Source of the DNA: Toxorhynchites rutilus septentrionalis
Lineage: Eukaryota > Arthropoda > Insecta > Diptera > Culicidae
Length of the DNA: 64,000 bases
Direction: 5' to 3'
Assembly: GCF_029784135.1 (NCBI RefSeq)
Contig: NC_073746.1
Coordinates: 77,452,704-77,516,703 of the forward strand
Below, one piece after another: positions 32,664 to 44,003 of the stretch. Every line of letters begins with the position of its first letter. The stretch's first letter is position 1. The notes below the pieces were generated by a model. That model saw only the letters and a list, made by a program, of their open reading frames with translations. It ran no database searches and had not been told where the DNA came from. Position numbers and translations under genes: made by a program.

Positions 32664-33933
32664 AAGGGTGTGTCACATCAAATTGCATCACGGAAAAAAC
32701 GCTGTAGAAATTCGCCCAGTAGACCGATCCTTTTGAAAATTTTAGACAGTAAAATAAAAACTATTAAACAACTTTTGGCTTTTTCTTTTTATTCATACTT
32801 CGAGCCCAAGCCCGTATGCTCGCACCTTCCTCTTTACCTCGTCCATAAGGTTCTGTACAACGTCAGGTTGTAGTTTTTTTGAACAGAAATCCATTTTCTC
32901 TTGAAGTCCGCCTCCGATTTGACAACTTTTGGGTTCTTCCGGAGGGCCTGCTTCATAATCGCCCAATATTTCTCTATTGGGCGAAGCTCCGGCGCGTTGG
33001 GCGGGTTCATTTCCTTTGGCACGAAGGTGACCCCGTTGGCTTCGTACCACTCCAACACATCCTTTGAATAGTGGCACGAAGCGAGATCCGGCCAGAAGAT
33101 GGTCGGGCCCTCGTGCTGCTTCAATAGTGGTAGTAAGCGCTTCTGTAGGCACTCCTTAAGGTAAATCTGCCCGTTTACCGTGCCGGTCATCACGAAGGGG
33201 GCGCTCCGCTTTCCGCAAGAGCAGATCGCTTGCCACATTATGTACTTTTTTGGCAAACTTGGATAGTTTCTGCTTGCGAATCTCCTCCGGAACGCTGAAT
33301 TTGTCCTCTGCGGAGAAGAACAACAGGCCCGGCAGCTGACGAAAGTCCGCTTTGACGTAGGTTTCGTCGTCCATTACCAGGCAATGCGGCTTCGTCAGCA
33401 TTTCGGTGTACAGCTTCCGGGCTCGCGTCTTCCCCACCATGTTTTGCCTTTCGTCGCGGTTAGGAGCCATCTGAACCTTGTATGTATGCAGGCCCTCCCG
33501 CTGCTTGGTCCGCTGGACGAATGAACTTGACAAATTCAGCTTATTGGCGACATCCCGGACCGAACTTCTCGGATCACGTCTAAACTGCTTAACTACGCGC
33601 TTGTGATCTTTTTCACTGACGGAGCATCCATTTTTGCCGTTCTTCACCTTCCGGTCGATGGTTAGGTTCTCGAAGTATCGTTTTAGTACTCTGCTGACTG
33701 TGGATTGGACGATTCCCAGCATCTTACCGATTTCCCGATGTGACAACTCCGGATTCTCGAAATGAGTGCACAGGATTAATTCACGACGCTCTTTTTCGTT
33801 CGACGACATTTTTCCAAATTTACGTGATCTATACACTCTTACCTGATTATAAGCGAAAGCTGAAGATATAATTCCTAAAAATTAAATTTCTACAGCGTTT
33901 TTTCCGTGATGCAATTTGATGTGACACACCCTT
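32664..33933 (-). mobile_element. ITmD37E-type transposon, 1270 bp, near-intact
   Basis: TA duplications at 32662-32663 and 33934-33935. Terminal inverted repeats of 49 bp beginning AAGGGTGTGTCACATCAAAT are identical at both ends. One minus-strand transposase gene fills the interior. Identical ends and a single coding lesion indicate a recent insertion. The paralogous sequence near 24200 shows the target without the element. Confidence 0.92.
32834..33809 (-). pseudogene. DD37E transposase, single frameshift
   Basis: The start is the ATG at 33807-33809 (MSSNEKERRELILC); the GTG upstream is not a eukaryotic start. The N-terminal half has two helix-turn-helix segments (LSHREIGKMLGIVQSTVSRV near residues 27-46 and SSVRDVANKLNLSSSFVQRT further on). 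The catalytic residues are DDETYVKADF (first Asp), FWPDLASCHYSKDV (second Asp) and APELRPIEKYW, where 37 residues separate the second Asp from the Glu of PIE. The frame breaks at the six-T run 33246-33251 (A's in the coding strand), where one base too many shifts KFAKK into another frame. All three catalytic residues are otherwise present. The protein cuts and pastes at TA sites. Confidence 0.9.
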
Positions 33934-34010
33934 TATTTCAATGTTTTGCTTAACCAAATACTTCTGAAGGTATGTGGCAATACTGCAATTTTTAGGGCTA
34001 CCATAATGGA

Positions 34011-34675
34011 CCATTTTTAGTAGTTCTACGACAGTTTTACGGGCGACTATGCGGTTCGAACCAATCTTCGATCCCTAATTATCGAATCGATTTATAGCCG
34101 TATCTGAACGCAGTCCGTGGATTGATTCCAGTAGACTTCGAATGTTAACGAGAGCTCCTGGCCAACAGTTTCGTGGATCATGTGGTTAGACTCGGCAATG
34201 AGGAAACCTTCGCCGTTTGACCCTGCTGTCTTGTTTGTGAAACAATTTTTTTTAGATTACGATTTATTAACTAAACTGCTCTATATATTATGTTTTAATT
34301 GTTAGGAATGATTTTTAATTCCTCAGATTATTTTGTAACGAATTGCCCTCACAAAATGCCTCAAAAACATATCAGAAAAAGAACAAAAATAACTTGGAGG
34401 AAATTAGGCAGAATTTCAAATTTACGATCTAGATTGATTGTTTGCGATCATGTAAATAAGATTCAATAATGATCACTAGAACACTTCTGTCAATAGCAAT
34501 TCCTACATCATCGTAATCGTTTGGAGCATTGCTCTGAGTACCCTGAGAAATATCACATCTCTCCATTCGCTCAAATCTCACCCTCATGCTCCCTCAGAGC
34601 ATATGGCGGTAGTAAGTGCTTATGACGGAAATCAATTCCGCACCCTATCACGATTCTCACGTGGGTTTTAGGTGC
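34011..34675. other. unassigned
   Basis: No repeat copy or gene was recognised between the transposon-bearing repeat and the short tandem array. Confidence 0.3.
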
Positions 34676-34790
34676 CATGGTTTTTTTTACGCGGATCTTC
34701 CGATTAACGCAGTTTTTTGCGCGGATTTTCGAATTAACGTGTTTTTTGTTACGCGATTTTCACCAGGTTTTCCCCCGCGTAAAATAAACC
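34676..34790 (+). repeat. short tandem array of about 30-bp units
   Basis: Three diverged units with the pattern TTTTT.ACGCGGAT.TTC.GATTAACG. No coding meaning; the open frame across it comes from the repeat. Confidence 0.6.
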
Positions 34791-34934
34791 TGACTGTTTT
34801 TGTAAAACTCGATCAAGACACTTTCGTTTGAATAAGAAAATATTCAACGATATTTTGCAGCTGTGTTTTTATGAACATTCATAAAGATCGAATTAAAATT
34901 GATTTCATATGCTTGATTAAACAAAAAAAAAAAC

Positions 34935-36853
34935 AATGCGCAATGGTTCAGGAGATACATTTAAGTGGAAATTAGCTTTTAGAGCTCGACAGTTATTCTC
35001 TAGACAAAAATAGTCTTGGACAAAGTTTTTTTTTTTATCCCATTTATTTGTTTTTGAGGCTCATTTGCATTTTAGCTCTAACAGAGCCGAATTTTTAATC
35101 GTGTACATGTCACATGGTTATCATATATCTATAATTAGCACATTACACAGTTGCCATTCGCCAGTATTCCTTCTATACCATTACATATGGTACATTCACA
35201 CAGTAGCCATTTAGGCGTAAGAGTATTCTTGTGGACAAAGTTGTTACATATGAAAGAGCGCTCATTTCCATGTTGTCAAAAATAGGGTGAACAACATATT
35301 CGATGAAATAAAAAAACTAACTTTCTTATCTCTATAGATAGAGGTAAACATAGTTCGACAATGTTGTAGTCCCAGTTATTTGAGACATCTTTGATATAGT
35401 GCGTTTTTCCTAATTTGCATTGGGGTCACCATTAAAAAAAACTGTTTTTTGCTCTAACTTTTATATTTAAAATTCTACATACAAACTGCCTTGGAAAGAC
35501 TCTTAGAACATACTGATACAAACATTTTGCGATGCAGAACTTGTCAATATCTCAACTTCACTTAAAGTTATTGATATTTCATCCCAAAAAAATACGTTCT
35601 CTGCAATTGTTTGTCATTCTTTCTGGGGCAAACATAAACAAAGTTTATTTGCGGCATTTGAACAGAACAGATTTTCAAAACTATGCTATTTTTCGTGTTC
35701 GAGTGAATTAAAATTGAAATCATGAGTTTTTGAGTGAAAAAAAAATAACCATCAATAACTTTGAGTAAGACTAAACCATTGGCAAGTTCGGCATCGCAAA
35801 ATGGAGGTCTAGATAAGCTCTAAAAGTCGTACGAAGACAGCTTTGATGTAGAGTTTAAAATATAAAAGTTAGAGCAAAAAAACCGCTTTTTCATGGTCAC
35901 CCCAATGCAATTTAGGAAAAAAGCGCTAAATCGATTATATTAAAAGATAGAAAAAAGCTTTGTTCTACAAAATTAATTAAAATAATTGGGGCTACAATAT
36001 TGTCGAACTATGTTTATCTCTATCTATAAAGATAAGAAAGTAAGATTTTTTATTTCATCGACAATTTTAGTCACCCTATTTTTGATGACATAAAAATGAG
36101 CGCTCTATCATATGTAACAACTTTGACGAAGACAGTTTTTGTCTTAAGAATAAGTGTCTCCCACAAAGTTGTTTTTTAACTAAGTTGCATTAGAGTAACC
36201 ATGAAAAAACCAGTTATTTTACTCTAACTTTTATAAATAAAATTCTACATCAAAATTGTCTTCATACGACTTTTAGAACTTATCAATACCAATATTTTGC
36301 GATGAAGAATTCGTCCATATCTAAAATCTGCTCAATATTACTGATGAGTTTCCATCCAAAAACTCATGATTTCAATTTTAATTTACTCAAATACAAAAAA
36401 TAACATATCCTTAAAAGTCACATTTTATATAGAGTGAAATTTGTTCTTTCAAATTCCGTCAACAAATCCCAGAAAGAATGGCAAGCAATTGAAGAGAGTG
36501 TATTTTTTGGGAAGAAATATCAATAACTTTAAGTGAAGTTGAGATACTGACAAGTTCCGCATCGCAAAATGTTTCTATTAGTATGTTCTAAAAGTCTTTC
36601 GAAGACAGTTTGTATGTAGAATTTGAAATATGAAAGATAGAGCAAAAAAGCAGTTTTTTTTCATGGTGAACCTAATGCAACTTAGAAAAAAAGCGCTATA
36701 TCGGTTATTTCAAGAGATAGAAAAAAAACTTTGTTCTACAAAGATGTCTTAAATAACTGGGTCTACAACATTATCGAGCTATGTTTACCTGTATCTATAG
36801 AGATAAATGCTAATTTCCACTTAAATGCATCTCCTGGGACATTGTGCAATGTA
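34935..36853. mobile_element. 1.9-kb fold-back element with nested inverted arms
   Basis: The outermost arms are GGAGATACATTTAAGTGGAA at 34954 and the complement of GGAGATGCATTTAAGTGGAA near 36835. Inside, 35240-35640 is inverted at 35750-36115 (for example AAACATAGTTCGACAAT versus ATTGTCGAACTATGTTT, GTTACATATGA versus TCATATGTAAC). Related sequence occurs a second time as the pair 36170-36400 / 36460-36810. The element therefore contains two successive palindromes. No transposase is encoded. A truncated SINE (35028-35231) sits in the left arm. Confidence 0.75.
35028..35231 (-). mobile_element. tRNA-headed SINE (family S1), 5'-truncated copy
   Basis: Flanked by TGGACAAAGTT at 35017-35027 and 35232-35242. 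It matches the 3' 200 bp of the copy at 28777-29260 (TTGCCATTCGCCAGTATTCC and the T-rich/A tail) and lacks the tRNA head. Confidence 0.88.
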
Positions 36854-36855
36854 TT

Positions 36856-37150
36856 AACGGTTCCCGGAATAAATCGTCGCAGAAAACGATTGCAACCGAA
36901 ACAACCAGTCAGAAAAAGTGTAGTAGACTGGAAATATTGTGGCACGGTATTGTATTTTAAAACAAAAATTAACTGGGCACAAGTATGCCGTCCGACGCTC
37001 GCTAAAACTAGGTCGGACATTGCTAAAGGATCATATCCTATGTTTCGAACTAACCGGGCAATCAGTGGAACACAGGTTTGCGTGCGAGATACCGTTACTT
37101 CCGACGGCGGGTCGGTGGTGGACTTGGATCGCGTGGTTTTCGATTTCTAA
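36856..37150 (+). repeat. dispersed repeat (family B), copy 3
   Basis: GTTCCCGGAATAAATCG, CAGAAAACG.TTGCAACC, AATATTGTGGC.CGGTA, CAGTGGAA.ACA.GTTTGCGT and TTCCGACGGCGGGTC match the minus strand of 23700-23930. A 139-codon open frame crosses it, but the equivalent frame is broken in the other copy and no domain is recognised. Confidence 0.65.
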
Positions 37151-37733
37151 TACAAACATCATTAATAAATATCCCCAGTTATTATTTTGCCTTGCATGTA
37201 TATAGTGGAAATACAAGTAAAGATTTGAAAGAATAAAATTAGGAGGTTTTTCTAATTTTAATAACCGCTTACATTCGCCCACAATGTAACAAGTAGCATT
37301 TTTGCATGCAATCGGGTATTAGCTTGCATTAGATATGCTCATGAAATGAACAATTTTTAATTTTCGTTCTCTTGCATTTAGGGATATGAGGATTGCAAGG
37401 ATTAATGATACCCGCACATATACATACACATCCCTACATATACACACAAAACAAACGAAAGTTGTGAATTGTTCAAGTTTTTCTGTATTTTGTATTTTTG
37501 GTACAATTTGCGATGATGTGCTTCTCTAATTCACATCTAGAAAAAACGGCTGAACGTATCAATATGAAACTTTCACAGTGGTTATGGGCAATTGACTAGA
37601 AATTTGTCCGCAAACATTAGAACTTACTGCAATATTCGCAGAATTACAACAAATTTTGTAAAACACTACAAAAAAATGTATATAAGTCGTCGAAGAAACA
37701 AATTATTCTTATACAGAATTTATTGGATTTTTC
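37151..37733. other. unassigned AT-rich spacer
   Basis: A run of ATACACA-type motifs near 37410-37450 is the only pattern seen. Confidence 0.3.
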
Positions 37734-37744
37734 AAAACTGCCTT

Positions 37745-38011
37745 AATTGACGGCGCCAGTGGTTGTGTGGTTAGCGTAACAGCCTCACAATCCGATCGGC
37801 CTGGGTTCAATCCCAGCTGGCGTCGTTGGGATTTTCTGAGGCGAAAAATCTCTGGTTACGTCTTCCTTCGGAGGGGAAGTAAAAGAAGTTGGCCCGGCTT
37901 ATGAGTTGTTGAGTCTGATAGGTAGGAACAGGTGGAGTCGCCTCCCTGATGTCGGTGATTGGCACTGAAGTGGCGGAAATAGGCCGACGAAAAATAAGCG
38001 AGGATAAAAAA
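37745..38011 (+). mobile_element. tRNA-headed SINE (family S2), 267 bp
   Basis: Flanked by AAAACTGCCTT at 37734-37744 and 38012-38022. The head at about 37751-37827 has A-box TGGTTAGCGTA and B-box GGTTCAATCCC, and an acceptor-like pairing of GGCGCCAG with CTGGCGTC. A body follows, then an A tail after AAGCGAGGAT. Sequence differs from S1 and S3. It is not a functional tRNA gene because of its body, tail and target duplication. Confidence 0.9.
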
Positions 38012-38159
38012 AAAACTGCCTTTCGATTTGCGCTGCGATCATTATTTATTCGTCATCAAAGACCAAAGAAAAATGTCATACAAAAAATTCATTTATTAAA
38101 AGGTCCAATAGAAACCTTATAGGAATGAGATGCAAGCTGGTTGATATGGTCAATTGAAT

Positions 38160-38690
38160 TTCTTTTTGACTAAGTTGACAAAAAATTGTGTCCGGCGAGG
38201 ACGCCAGCAGCCATCAAGGCGGCGAGGGAGTGTCAGGAGTTCGTGTTTTATGATGAGAAACTCCTTGTCTTGCAACAGCCGCACAATGTTCCAAAATGAT
38301 CAGCTGTGGGTGCCGACGTTGGCCAGAATCCCCCCGACCCACATAAACATTCCGTGGTTCCAGAGCGTCGCGTCGGTGATGGTTTTGGGGGGCCGTATCA
38401 AGGCGTGGGAAGCTCCCACTGGTGTTTGTCGAGAAAAACGTGAAAATCAACGCCGCGTACTATAAGACCAATGTTCTGGAGAAGGTTGTGGTCCCGGCAC
38501 TTCGGGACATTTACGGGAAGGATCGTTACGTCTTTCAACATGTAGGGGCACCGGCCCAAACGGTGAATATCGTCCAAGAGTGGTGTCGAGAGAATTTGAC
38601 TGATTTTCTAGATAAGACTTTGTGCCCTACCAGCTCCCAGCTAATATGTCGTAAAGGTTGTCAATAAACATTGCCTCAATAAAAATTTAC
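38160..38690 (+). pseudogene. mariner/Tc1-type transposase pseudogene, catalytic region
   Basis: Several frames together give FVFYDEKLLVLQQPHNVPK (first Asp region), then LVFVEKNVKINAAYYKTNV and LEKVVVPALRDIYGKDRYVF. QHVGAPAQTVNIVQEWCREN and LTDFLDKT follow. The second catalytic Asp, normally in QQDGAPAH, reads Val (QHVGAPAQ). The final SPDLNP segment is degraded (LCPTSSQL). Frameshifts lie near 38290 and 38400. The gene is inactive. No inverted repeats were assigned. The lineage is distinct from the DD37E element at 32.7 kb. Confidence 0.8.
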
Positions 38691-39262
38691 ACAGAAAAGA
38701 ATATCTTGTATTATCATTTCTTAATACATTTTTAAGGTGTATTCAAACTTGTTGAACTGTTTAACTGTGAAATTTATAAATTAGTGGTTTTAAATTACAT
38801 TTTAGAATAAACTTATCCCAAATTGTATAATGAACTTGATTGTTTATAGCAATCAAATTGAAACTCTCTAACTGTTCTACAATTTGTACTTTGATACCCG
38901 ACTTCCATTTTTCTTAATTTGGCTGCAATATCATTTTAAACAATTCCTGATGAGTCTTCATCGAAAATCTTCAAAAATCACGATTTTACTTGACAGTACT
39001 TATTGTAGCCAAATAATTTTTCACCTCAACGTGGAAAATTTATATTTTTTATTGAAATAAGCAATATTTAAAATATTTTTTTCCAAACTGTATAGAACCG
39101 AATCATGTATGATCTAGTCAGTATATAATCGAGTTCGCTTGCAACATGCAAGTCGTACCCAAGGCCAGAAACCTTCCAAACTAGCAGGAGCTGCATCCGA
39201 TGAAAAAAGGAAATCGTCAATTGGAAATTATGTTGAAGTTGACAAGATATACGGGCGCTCGC
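38691..39262. other. unassigned AT-rich spacer
   Basis: No coding or repeat feature was recognised. Confidence 0.3.
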
Positions 39263-39411
39263 TAACTGGGCTATAGCCCAGTTAAAAATCAGTTAAACGT
39301 CAAATATAATGTAAACAACAACATTGGTGAGGGGTACTCCAATGCATCACGAATCTATAATCATCAATACACTGAAAAAAATAATTAGTATTTATATAAC
39401 AAATCTTATAG

Positions 39412-39563
39412 GGGAGACGATATGGCGTAGTGGTAACATCCATGCCTCTCACGCTAAAGGTCACGAGTTCAATTCTCACTCCCGACATTCTTCCAAAAAT
39501 GGAAGTAAAAGTGACGAACCAGCCAAATGAGTTGAAAGTCACTATAATACAGATAAAAAAAAA
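39412..39563 (+). mobile_element. tRNA-headed SINE (family S3), 152 bp
   Basis: Flanked by a perfect 14-bp duplication AACAAATCTTATAG at 39398-39411 and 39564-39577. The head has A-box TGGCGTAGTGGTAAC and B-box GAGTTCAATTCTC; the tail is GATAAAAA. The perfect duplication suggests a recent insertion. Confidence 0.92.
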
Positions 39564-40194
39564 AACAAATCTTATAGTACCTAGTGCCAATTCGATAGTC
39601 ATTTTCTACCGTATTAACTATTCGTACATTCTACGTGAGTAAATGGTAAACCCAAGTGTCAAAATTTATAGCAGAATATCGGCTCAACATCGATCCGGCT
39701 TTCAGGATTTCGGACTTGGTAACTTGTTTATGCTGGCACAAATCGCAGTTGGATTCACTTCCACGCTCGAAACATTTTGCTGCAGAATGATTGGCGAGTT
39801 GGTTAAGCATATCAGCGCTGGTATTTTGTTGCCGGTGCCGTCTGGAGTGTTTGAATTGCACAAGAATTGGATAAATTTCACTGGCACAATATTTGTGCAA
39901 TAGATGAAGAGGACCAACTGAAGACTTATTGAAGAACTCAGTGAACATTAAATCGTATAACCAGCGTATATACATCATCATTTATCCGAAATTTCGGGTG
40001 GTAGATGACACACCTAACTAACATATACATACTTGGCAAATGCTTGCGAATTAGTTTGGATAAATAAACGATGAGTATATGTATTTTATTCGACTATTAT
40101 CATACGAATATACGATTAATTACAAATATAGAAAAAAAAAACAAATTTTCTACAAAAACAACACGTACAATGTTCTACAGCGGTAACATTGAAT

Positions 40195-40440
40195 TGTTCC
40201 GTTTTTCGACAAAGAATTTTTCGATAATTGATTTCGTTGTAAAGTTATAGCCAAAAGTTTGAGGTCATCTCAAGGGATATAGTATTGCTGTACGAATTTT
40301 TGAACGCGTTTTTCTCGAAACCATGTTTTTCCAGCTGGTGGTATCGATATCTCAGGATCTACTCGACCGATATGGCTGAATTTTTTTTTTCAGCATGCCA
40401 AAATGAATTACCTAAGGCGTTACATAGCGGTTTTTTGATA
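40195..40440 (+). repeat. dispersed repeat (family D), copy 1
   Basis: GATTTCGTTG, GGATATAGTATTGCTGTACG, GTTTTTCTCGAAACCATGTT and TCGATATCTCAGGATCTAC match 52450-52590 in order. A weaker relative (GTTTTTCTCGAAAC) is at 5888. Confidence 0.75.
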
Positions 40441-41427
40441 TCTCTTTTTTCGATTTTTTATGAGCTCATCGATTTCTCATTAAAAATAATTCATTTTTAT
40501 TAAAAATGGCCGCCATTTTGGCAATTTTTCGAATTTTTAAAAACCTCTATGTAACGCTAACACTAAATGTAACGTATTGTCCTAAAGTTTCAAAAGTTTA
40601 ATTGGAATTCCTTCAGAACCGTTGCTTCAGAACGATACCACCAGCAGGGTACCGATTTTCAGACAGCATCTACGCATCCAGCTGGCAACAGTGTAGTAAT
40701 CATTATTCGTGCACTTAAAAAACGGAAAATACATCTTCAAATATAAATTAAACAATAACCAAAATACCCACTTCACTTTATTCCTAACATTCGAAAAAAA
40801 ATTACGAAAATTTCCTTATTTTTTGACATTTCAGACAGGGGTCCTTCCTTGTAAAATGAATTTCAGATTCAAGGGACATCCCTACCAGAGGTTAGTATAT
40901 TTTACTCGATATCATAAGTAAACTTGAATGTGTCATATCTGAAGACTGTGGTTAGACGAGCTCACATTACCAATTTTTATTGTTGCTATAAGGCAATACG
41001 GAGATAAAAGTTTTGATATAATCGTAATACCTGCATTTTCCCCGGAAAAATGCAGCCGATATTTGGCTTACGAATCGTGGTTCTGCTTGACATATATAAT
41101 TACCTATTTCTCCTCGTAGCTAAATCAATAATTAGCGCGGTAGATGCACGATTGATTGCATTTATCAAATCATTATATCTACTAATTATTTCTCTCAGTG
41201 TAATTTTTATTTTGCGCTTCTATATATATTTCAATTAATAGTTCTTGAGTGCATCCATTGACGTTCCCCTCGGTGTTTTTGACGTTTGAAAAATCAACGC
41301 ACTCAGCGATCGTAATTCGTTAACTGGGCTGCGCTCTTCGCCCAGTTAGCGGACGACAGTTATTTTTATATATTTGAAGAGTTCATAAAAAACCCACTGA
41401 AATGGGGGTATAGATACGATAATTTAC

Positions 41428-41550
41428 ATTTTACAACATAATAATGCCAAACTACATGTTAATGAATTGGTCAATAATTATCTATAAAGCGTGAACTATG
41501 AGGTTGTTCCTCACCCGTCATATTCATTAGACATTGCTCCCTCAGATTAA
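41428..41550 (+). pseudogene. mariner transposase catalytic fragment
   Basis: One frame of 39 codons reads ILQHNNAKLHVNELVNNYL, a stop, then SVNYEVVPHPSYSLDIAPSD and a stop. This aligns with ILxHDNARPHVA...WEVLPHPPYSPDIAPSD of DD34D mariners. The catalytic Asp of HDN is Asn here. Only the middle of the catalytic domain survives. Confidence 0.8.
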
Positions 41551-42540
41551 TAGTTGCTGTTCATGCACCTAATATTTACTCGAATGTGAAAGAAAAATCA
41601 CTAGTTATAGTATGATTTTTATCGAGTCTTTTTATTATCAAAAAGTCAGATCAATACAACCTGAAATAGAAGCTAACTGCCAAAAAAGGAAAAATTTTCT
41701 GAACTTATTGAATGATTTTAAATATTTTATAGAATTATCGAGGCACTCTTGCTTGACTCATACCGGGGGTAAGATGACCAATTTTGTAAGAGATGTAATT
41801 CGCCATAAAGAATTTCATTTGAACGTAAGCGATTGTGGAGAATATCCTAAAGACCGATGCTGACATAATGAAATGCTTCAGTTTTGTATACATTGAGTTT
41901 GATTGTACCCATGCTCAGGGTGACCGTCCTTCCCTAGATTGTTTAGTTGTTTTACTATTTCGACTATATATGTTTTGGGTAAGACAAATTTTATGGATAT
42001 TCCTATTAATTTGTGTTAAGCTTCAAAATCCACCCATTAATTAAAGTGATACTAACATTAAAAAACATTGAAAACATTGAATGGACCACAAAATTGAAAT
42101 ATTGGATGAAGTCCTACGTTAATATTTTCAACGAAACATATAAATGCAGAAAAAAAATTAATGTTTGTAGATATATTTGTTGGTTTTTTAGGATGTAATG
42201 CGGGAGATTTACTAGAAAAATCATATGGCTTTTTTCGGTTTTTTTTATATTTTTTTCATTCGAGTGAACGATATTCGATATTATTTGTGTTAGAGTAAAA
42301 TTATTTATCCACTGTAAGCACTCTCATATTCGAGAGCCCTTTAAAACTGATACTTCCTACACGCATAATATCATCCAATCCATTGTTTGTGAAACGTCTT
42401 CATCAGTTTATCAAATTTGACCATCAAGTTTCGTGGCGTTATCATTGAAAATCACTTGTACATACCGGCGGATAACCATCGTTCAGTATAACCACCTCAT
42501 CCAATTATCCCCCGGAAGGCTTCGGAGCATACTTTAAATT
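41551..42540. other. unassigned AT-rich DNA
   Basis: It may include further decayed mariner C-terminal sequence up to about 41640; after that no feature was recognised. Short frames at 41612-42198 show no domain. Confidence 0.3.
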
Positions 42541-43063
42541 CTACACGATAGACACGGCATGAACATTCCGGAGGTTCGAAAGAGGTGGAACTCTAACGGT
42601 TGGCAGAAAAAAAAAATGGTATCCATCCCTCGACCAAACAGAGGACGACAAAGGGACAACCAGCAATCAGCTGCAACCGATCCCGGCAGGCAGAAAAACT
42701 ATACCGACAATTTGGAATATGCACCGGCGATTAATTCAGACGAAAATTTTGCATAAGCCAAAACCGCAATAATCTACATATTACCGGGAGCGACGTTTTT
42801 TTTTCGGCTGGAGCCATTTTTTTCCGAAGTCTCTCCTCGTCCCATCACCAATGGATGGGAATGCTTGTGGTCGTCACATACGTACGATACCTGGTCACTC
42901 TGGGCTTTGGTTGTGGGCTCTCACTCTGCCGTTAAATCAAAATTGCATTACAGACATTTCCAATATTTTAATCATAATTATACTTTTGATGGATGCCGAT
43001 GGCACAAATTCGAACGGTGGCCCCAAAAATAAAAACCTGTCAGCATTTATCAACAAGTTATAC

Positions 43064-43078
43064 GGGGGGGGGGGGGGG
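43064..43078. repeat. G15 homopolymer
   Basis: Fifteen consecutive G on the plus strand. A length error is likely in any assembly. Confidence 0.9.
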
Positions 43079-43985
43079 TCAATCAACCCATCCCATCGAT
43101 CCGAACTTACAATGAACGCTACGGTTGCCCTCGGGGAGTTTGGCTGACGTTTTGGGGTGACGGTAATTAACGTATAATTTTTGCTTTTGGTTCTTTGTTC
43201 CGAAGTTGAAAATCCTTCGAGATGACTGTCAGCTGTTGGCTCCGGGCGTTGGCGGAATGAGACCTGAAATGCATCGCATAAAATCAACCAAAGTGACACT
43301 ATTTTGGCAAGTTTATCACCTAAAGGAGCATGAGGGAGGGTGGCTTTCACGAAAGCATTGGAGCACGGAATGTTTACCGTAATCGATTTGATTCGAGTCG
43401 GAAGGTCATTTAACATTATGTGTAATTCATAAAAAAAAACCAGTTCTTACGTCGTGTGTACGTATTTTTCCTCCCATCTATCGATATAATCGTATTTCTA
43501 TCAAACACCGAAAACGAAGAATGCAATTCAACGAAGGAACAAAATCAGATAATTGAACAAGAAATCCAATTTTGAGCGCTGCTATCGGCAGAGGAAATAC
43601 GTTTCTCTGCCAAGATTAGGAAACAGCGAGAGACATTGAGAAAAAAAGGACAAGTAAATTGACCAAACGTAATTAACTCCTCCGGACGTAATCGAATAAG
43701 CGCGTGGCAGTGATAAATGATGATAGCTGAAACCAGGACAAATTGTTGGTCCCCTTAGATCCATTCCGCCAGCTCGATGGAACGATTAGATTCCAATGGG
43801 TTTGGGTGCCTCGATTTGGTGAATCGTAGCGATGTCGTAGATTTTCGAGCGTCTAAAAATATCACCTGGCAGAGGCGCTGCACCATTCGCGTGCGCACAC
43901 CTCCCCCGCACCATGACCATCCGCAGGGTATCGTTTTACAACGTGTCATCGGTCTTATACCATGTGAGTACCAATATGGACGTTC

Positions 43986-44003
43986 GTGTGTGTGTGTGTG
44001 TGT
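43986..44003. repeat. (GT)9 microsatellite
   Basis: A pure GT dinucleotide run of 18 bp. Confidence 0.9.

Larger units (their letters stand above)
32585..34010. repeat. family A-related fragment split by a DNA transposon
   Basis: CTACTATATTGC, GCACTTGGAATAT (left of the insertion) and TCAATGTTTTGCTTAACCAAA (right of it) correspond to 24150-24225, where CACTTGGAATATCATATCAA runs on uninterrupted. Only the part outside 32664-33933 belongs to it. Confidence 0.7.
39263..41348. mobile_element. candidate element bounded by terminal hairpins
   Basis: At the left is a perfect 22-bp palindrome (39263-39284, TAACTGGGCTATAGCCCAGT...). At the right is a hairpin of TAACTGGGC / GCCCAGTTA (41321-41329 and 41340-41348) with a 10-nt loop. 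Just inside each end are inverted AAACGTCAAA / TTTGACGTTT and AAAATC motifs, so the two ends are related to each other in inverted orientation. No transposase was recognised. A SINE and a family D repeat lie inside. Confidence 0.55.

Noticed and set aside
36731..37150. 139-codon open frame as a small gene
   Set aside because: It spans the end of the fold-back element and a family B repeat; the paralogous region at 23700-23930 does not preserve the frame.
37751..37827. Functional tRNA gene
   Set aside because: A and B boxes and an acceptor-like pairing are present, but the unit has a SINE body, an A tail and target duplications. The same applies to 39412 and 29180-29260.
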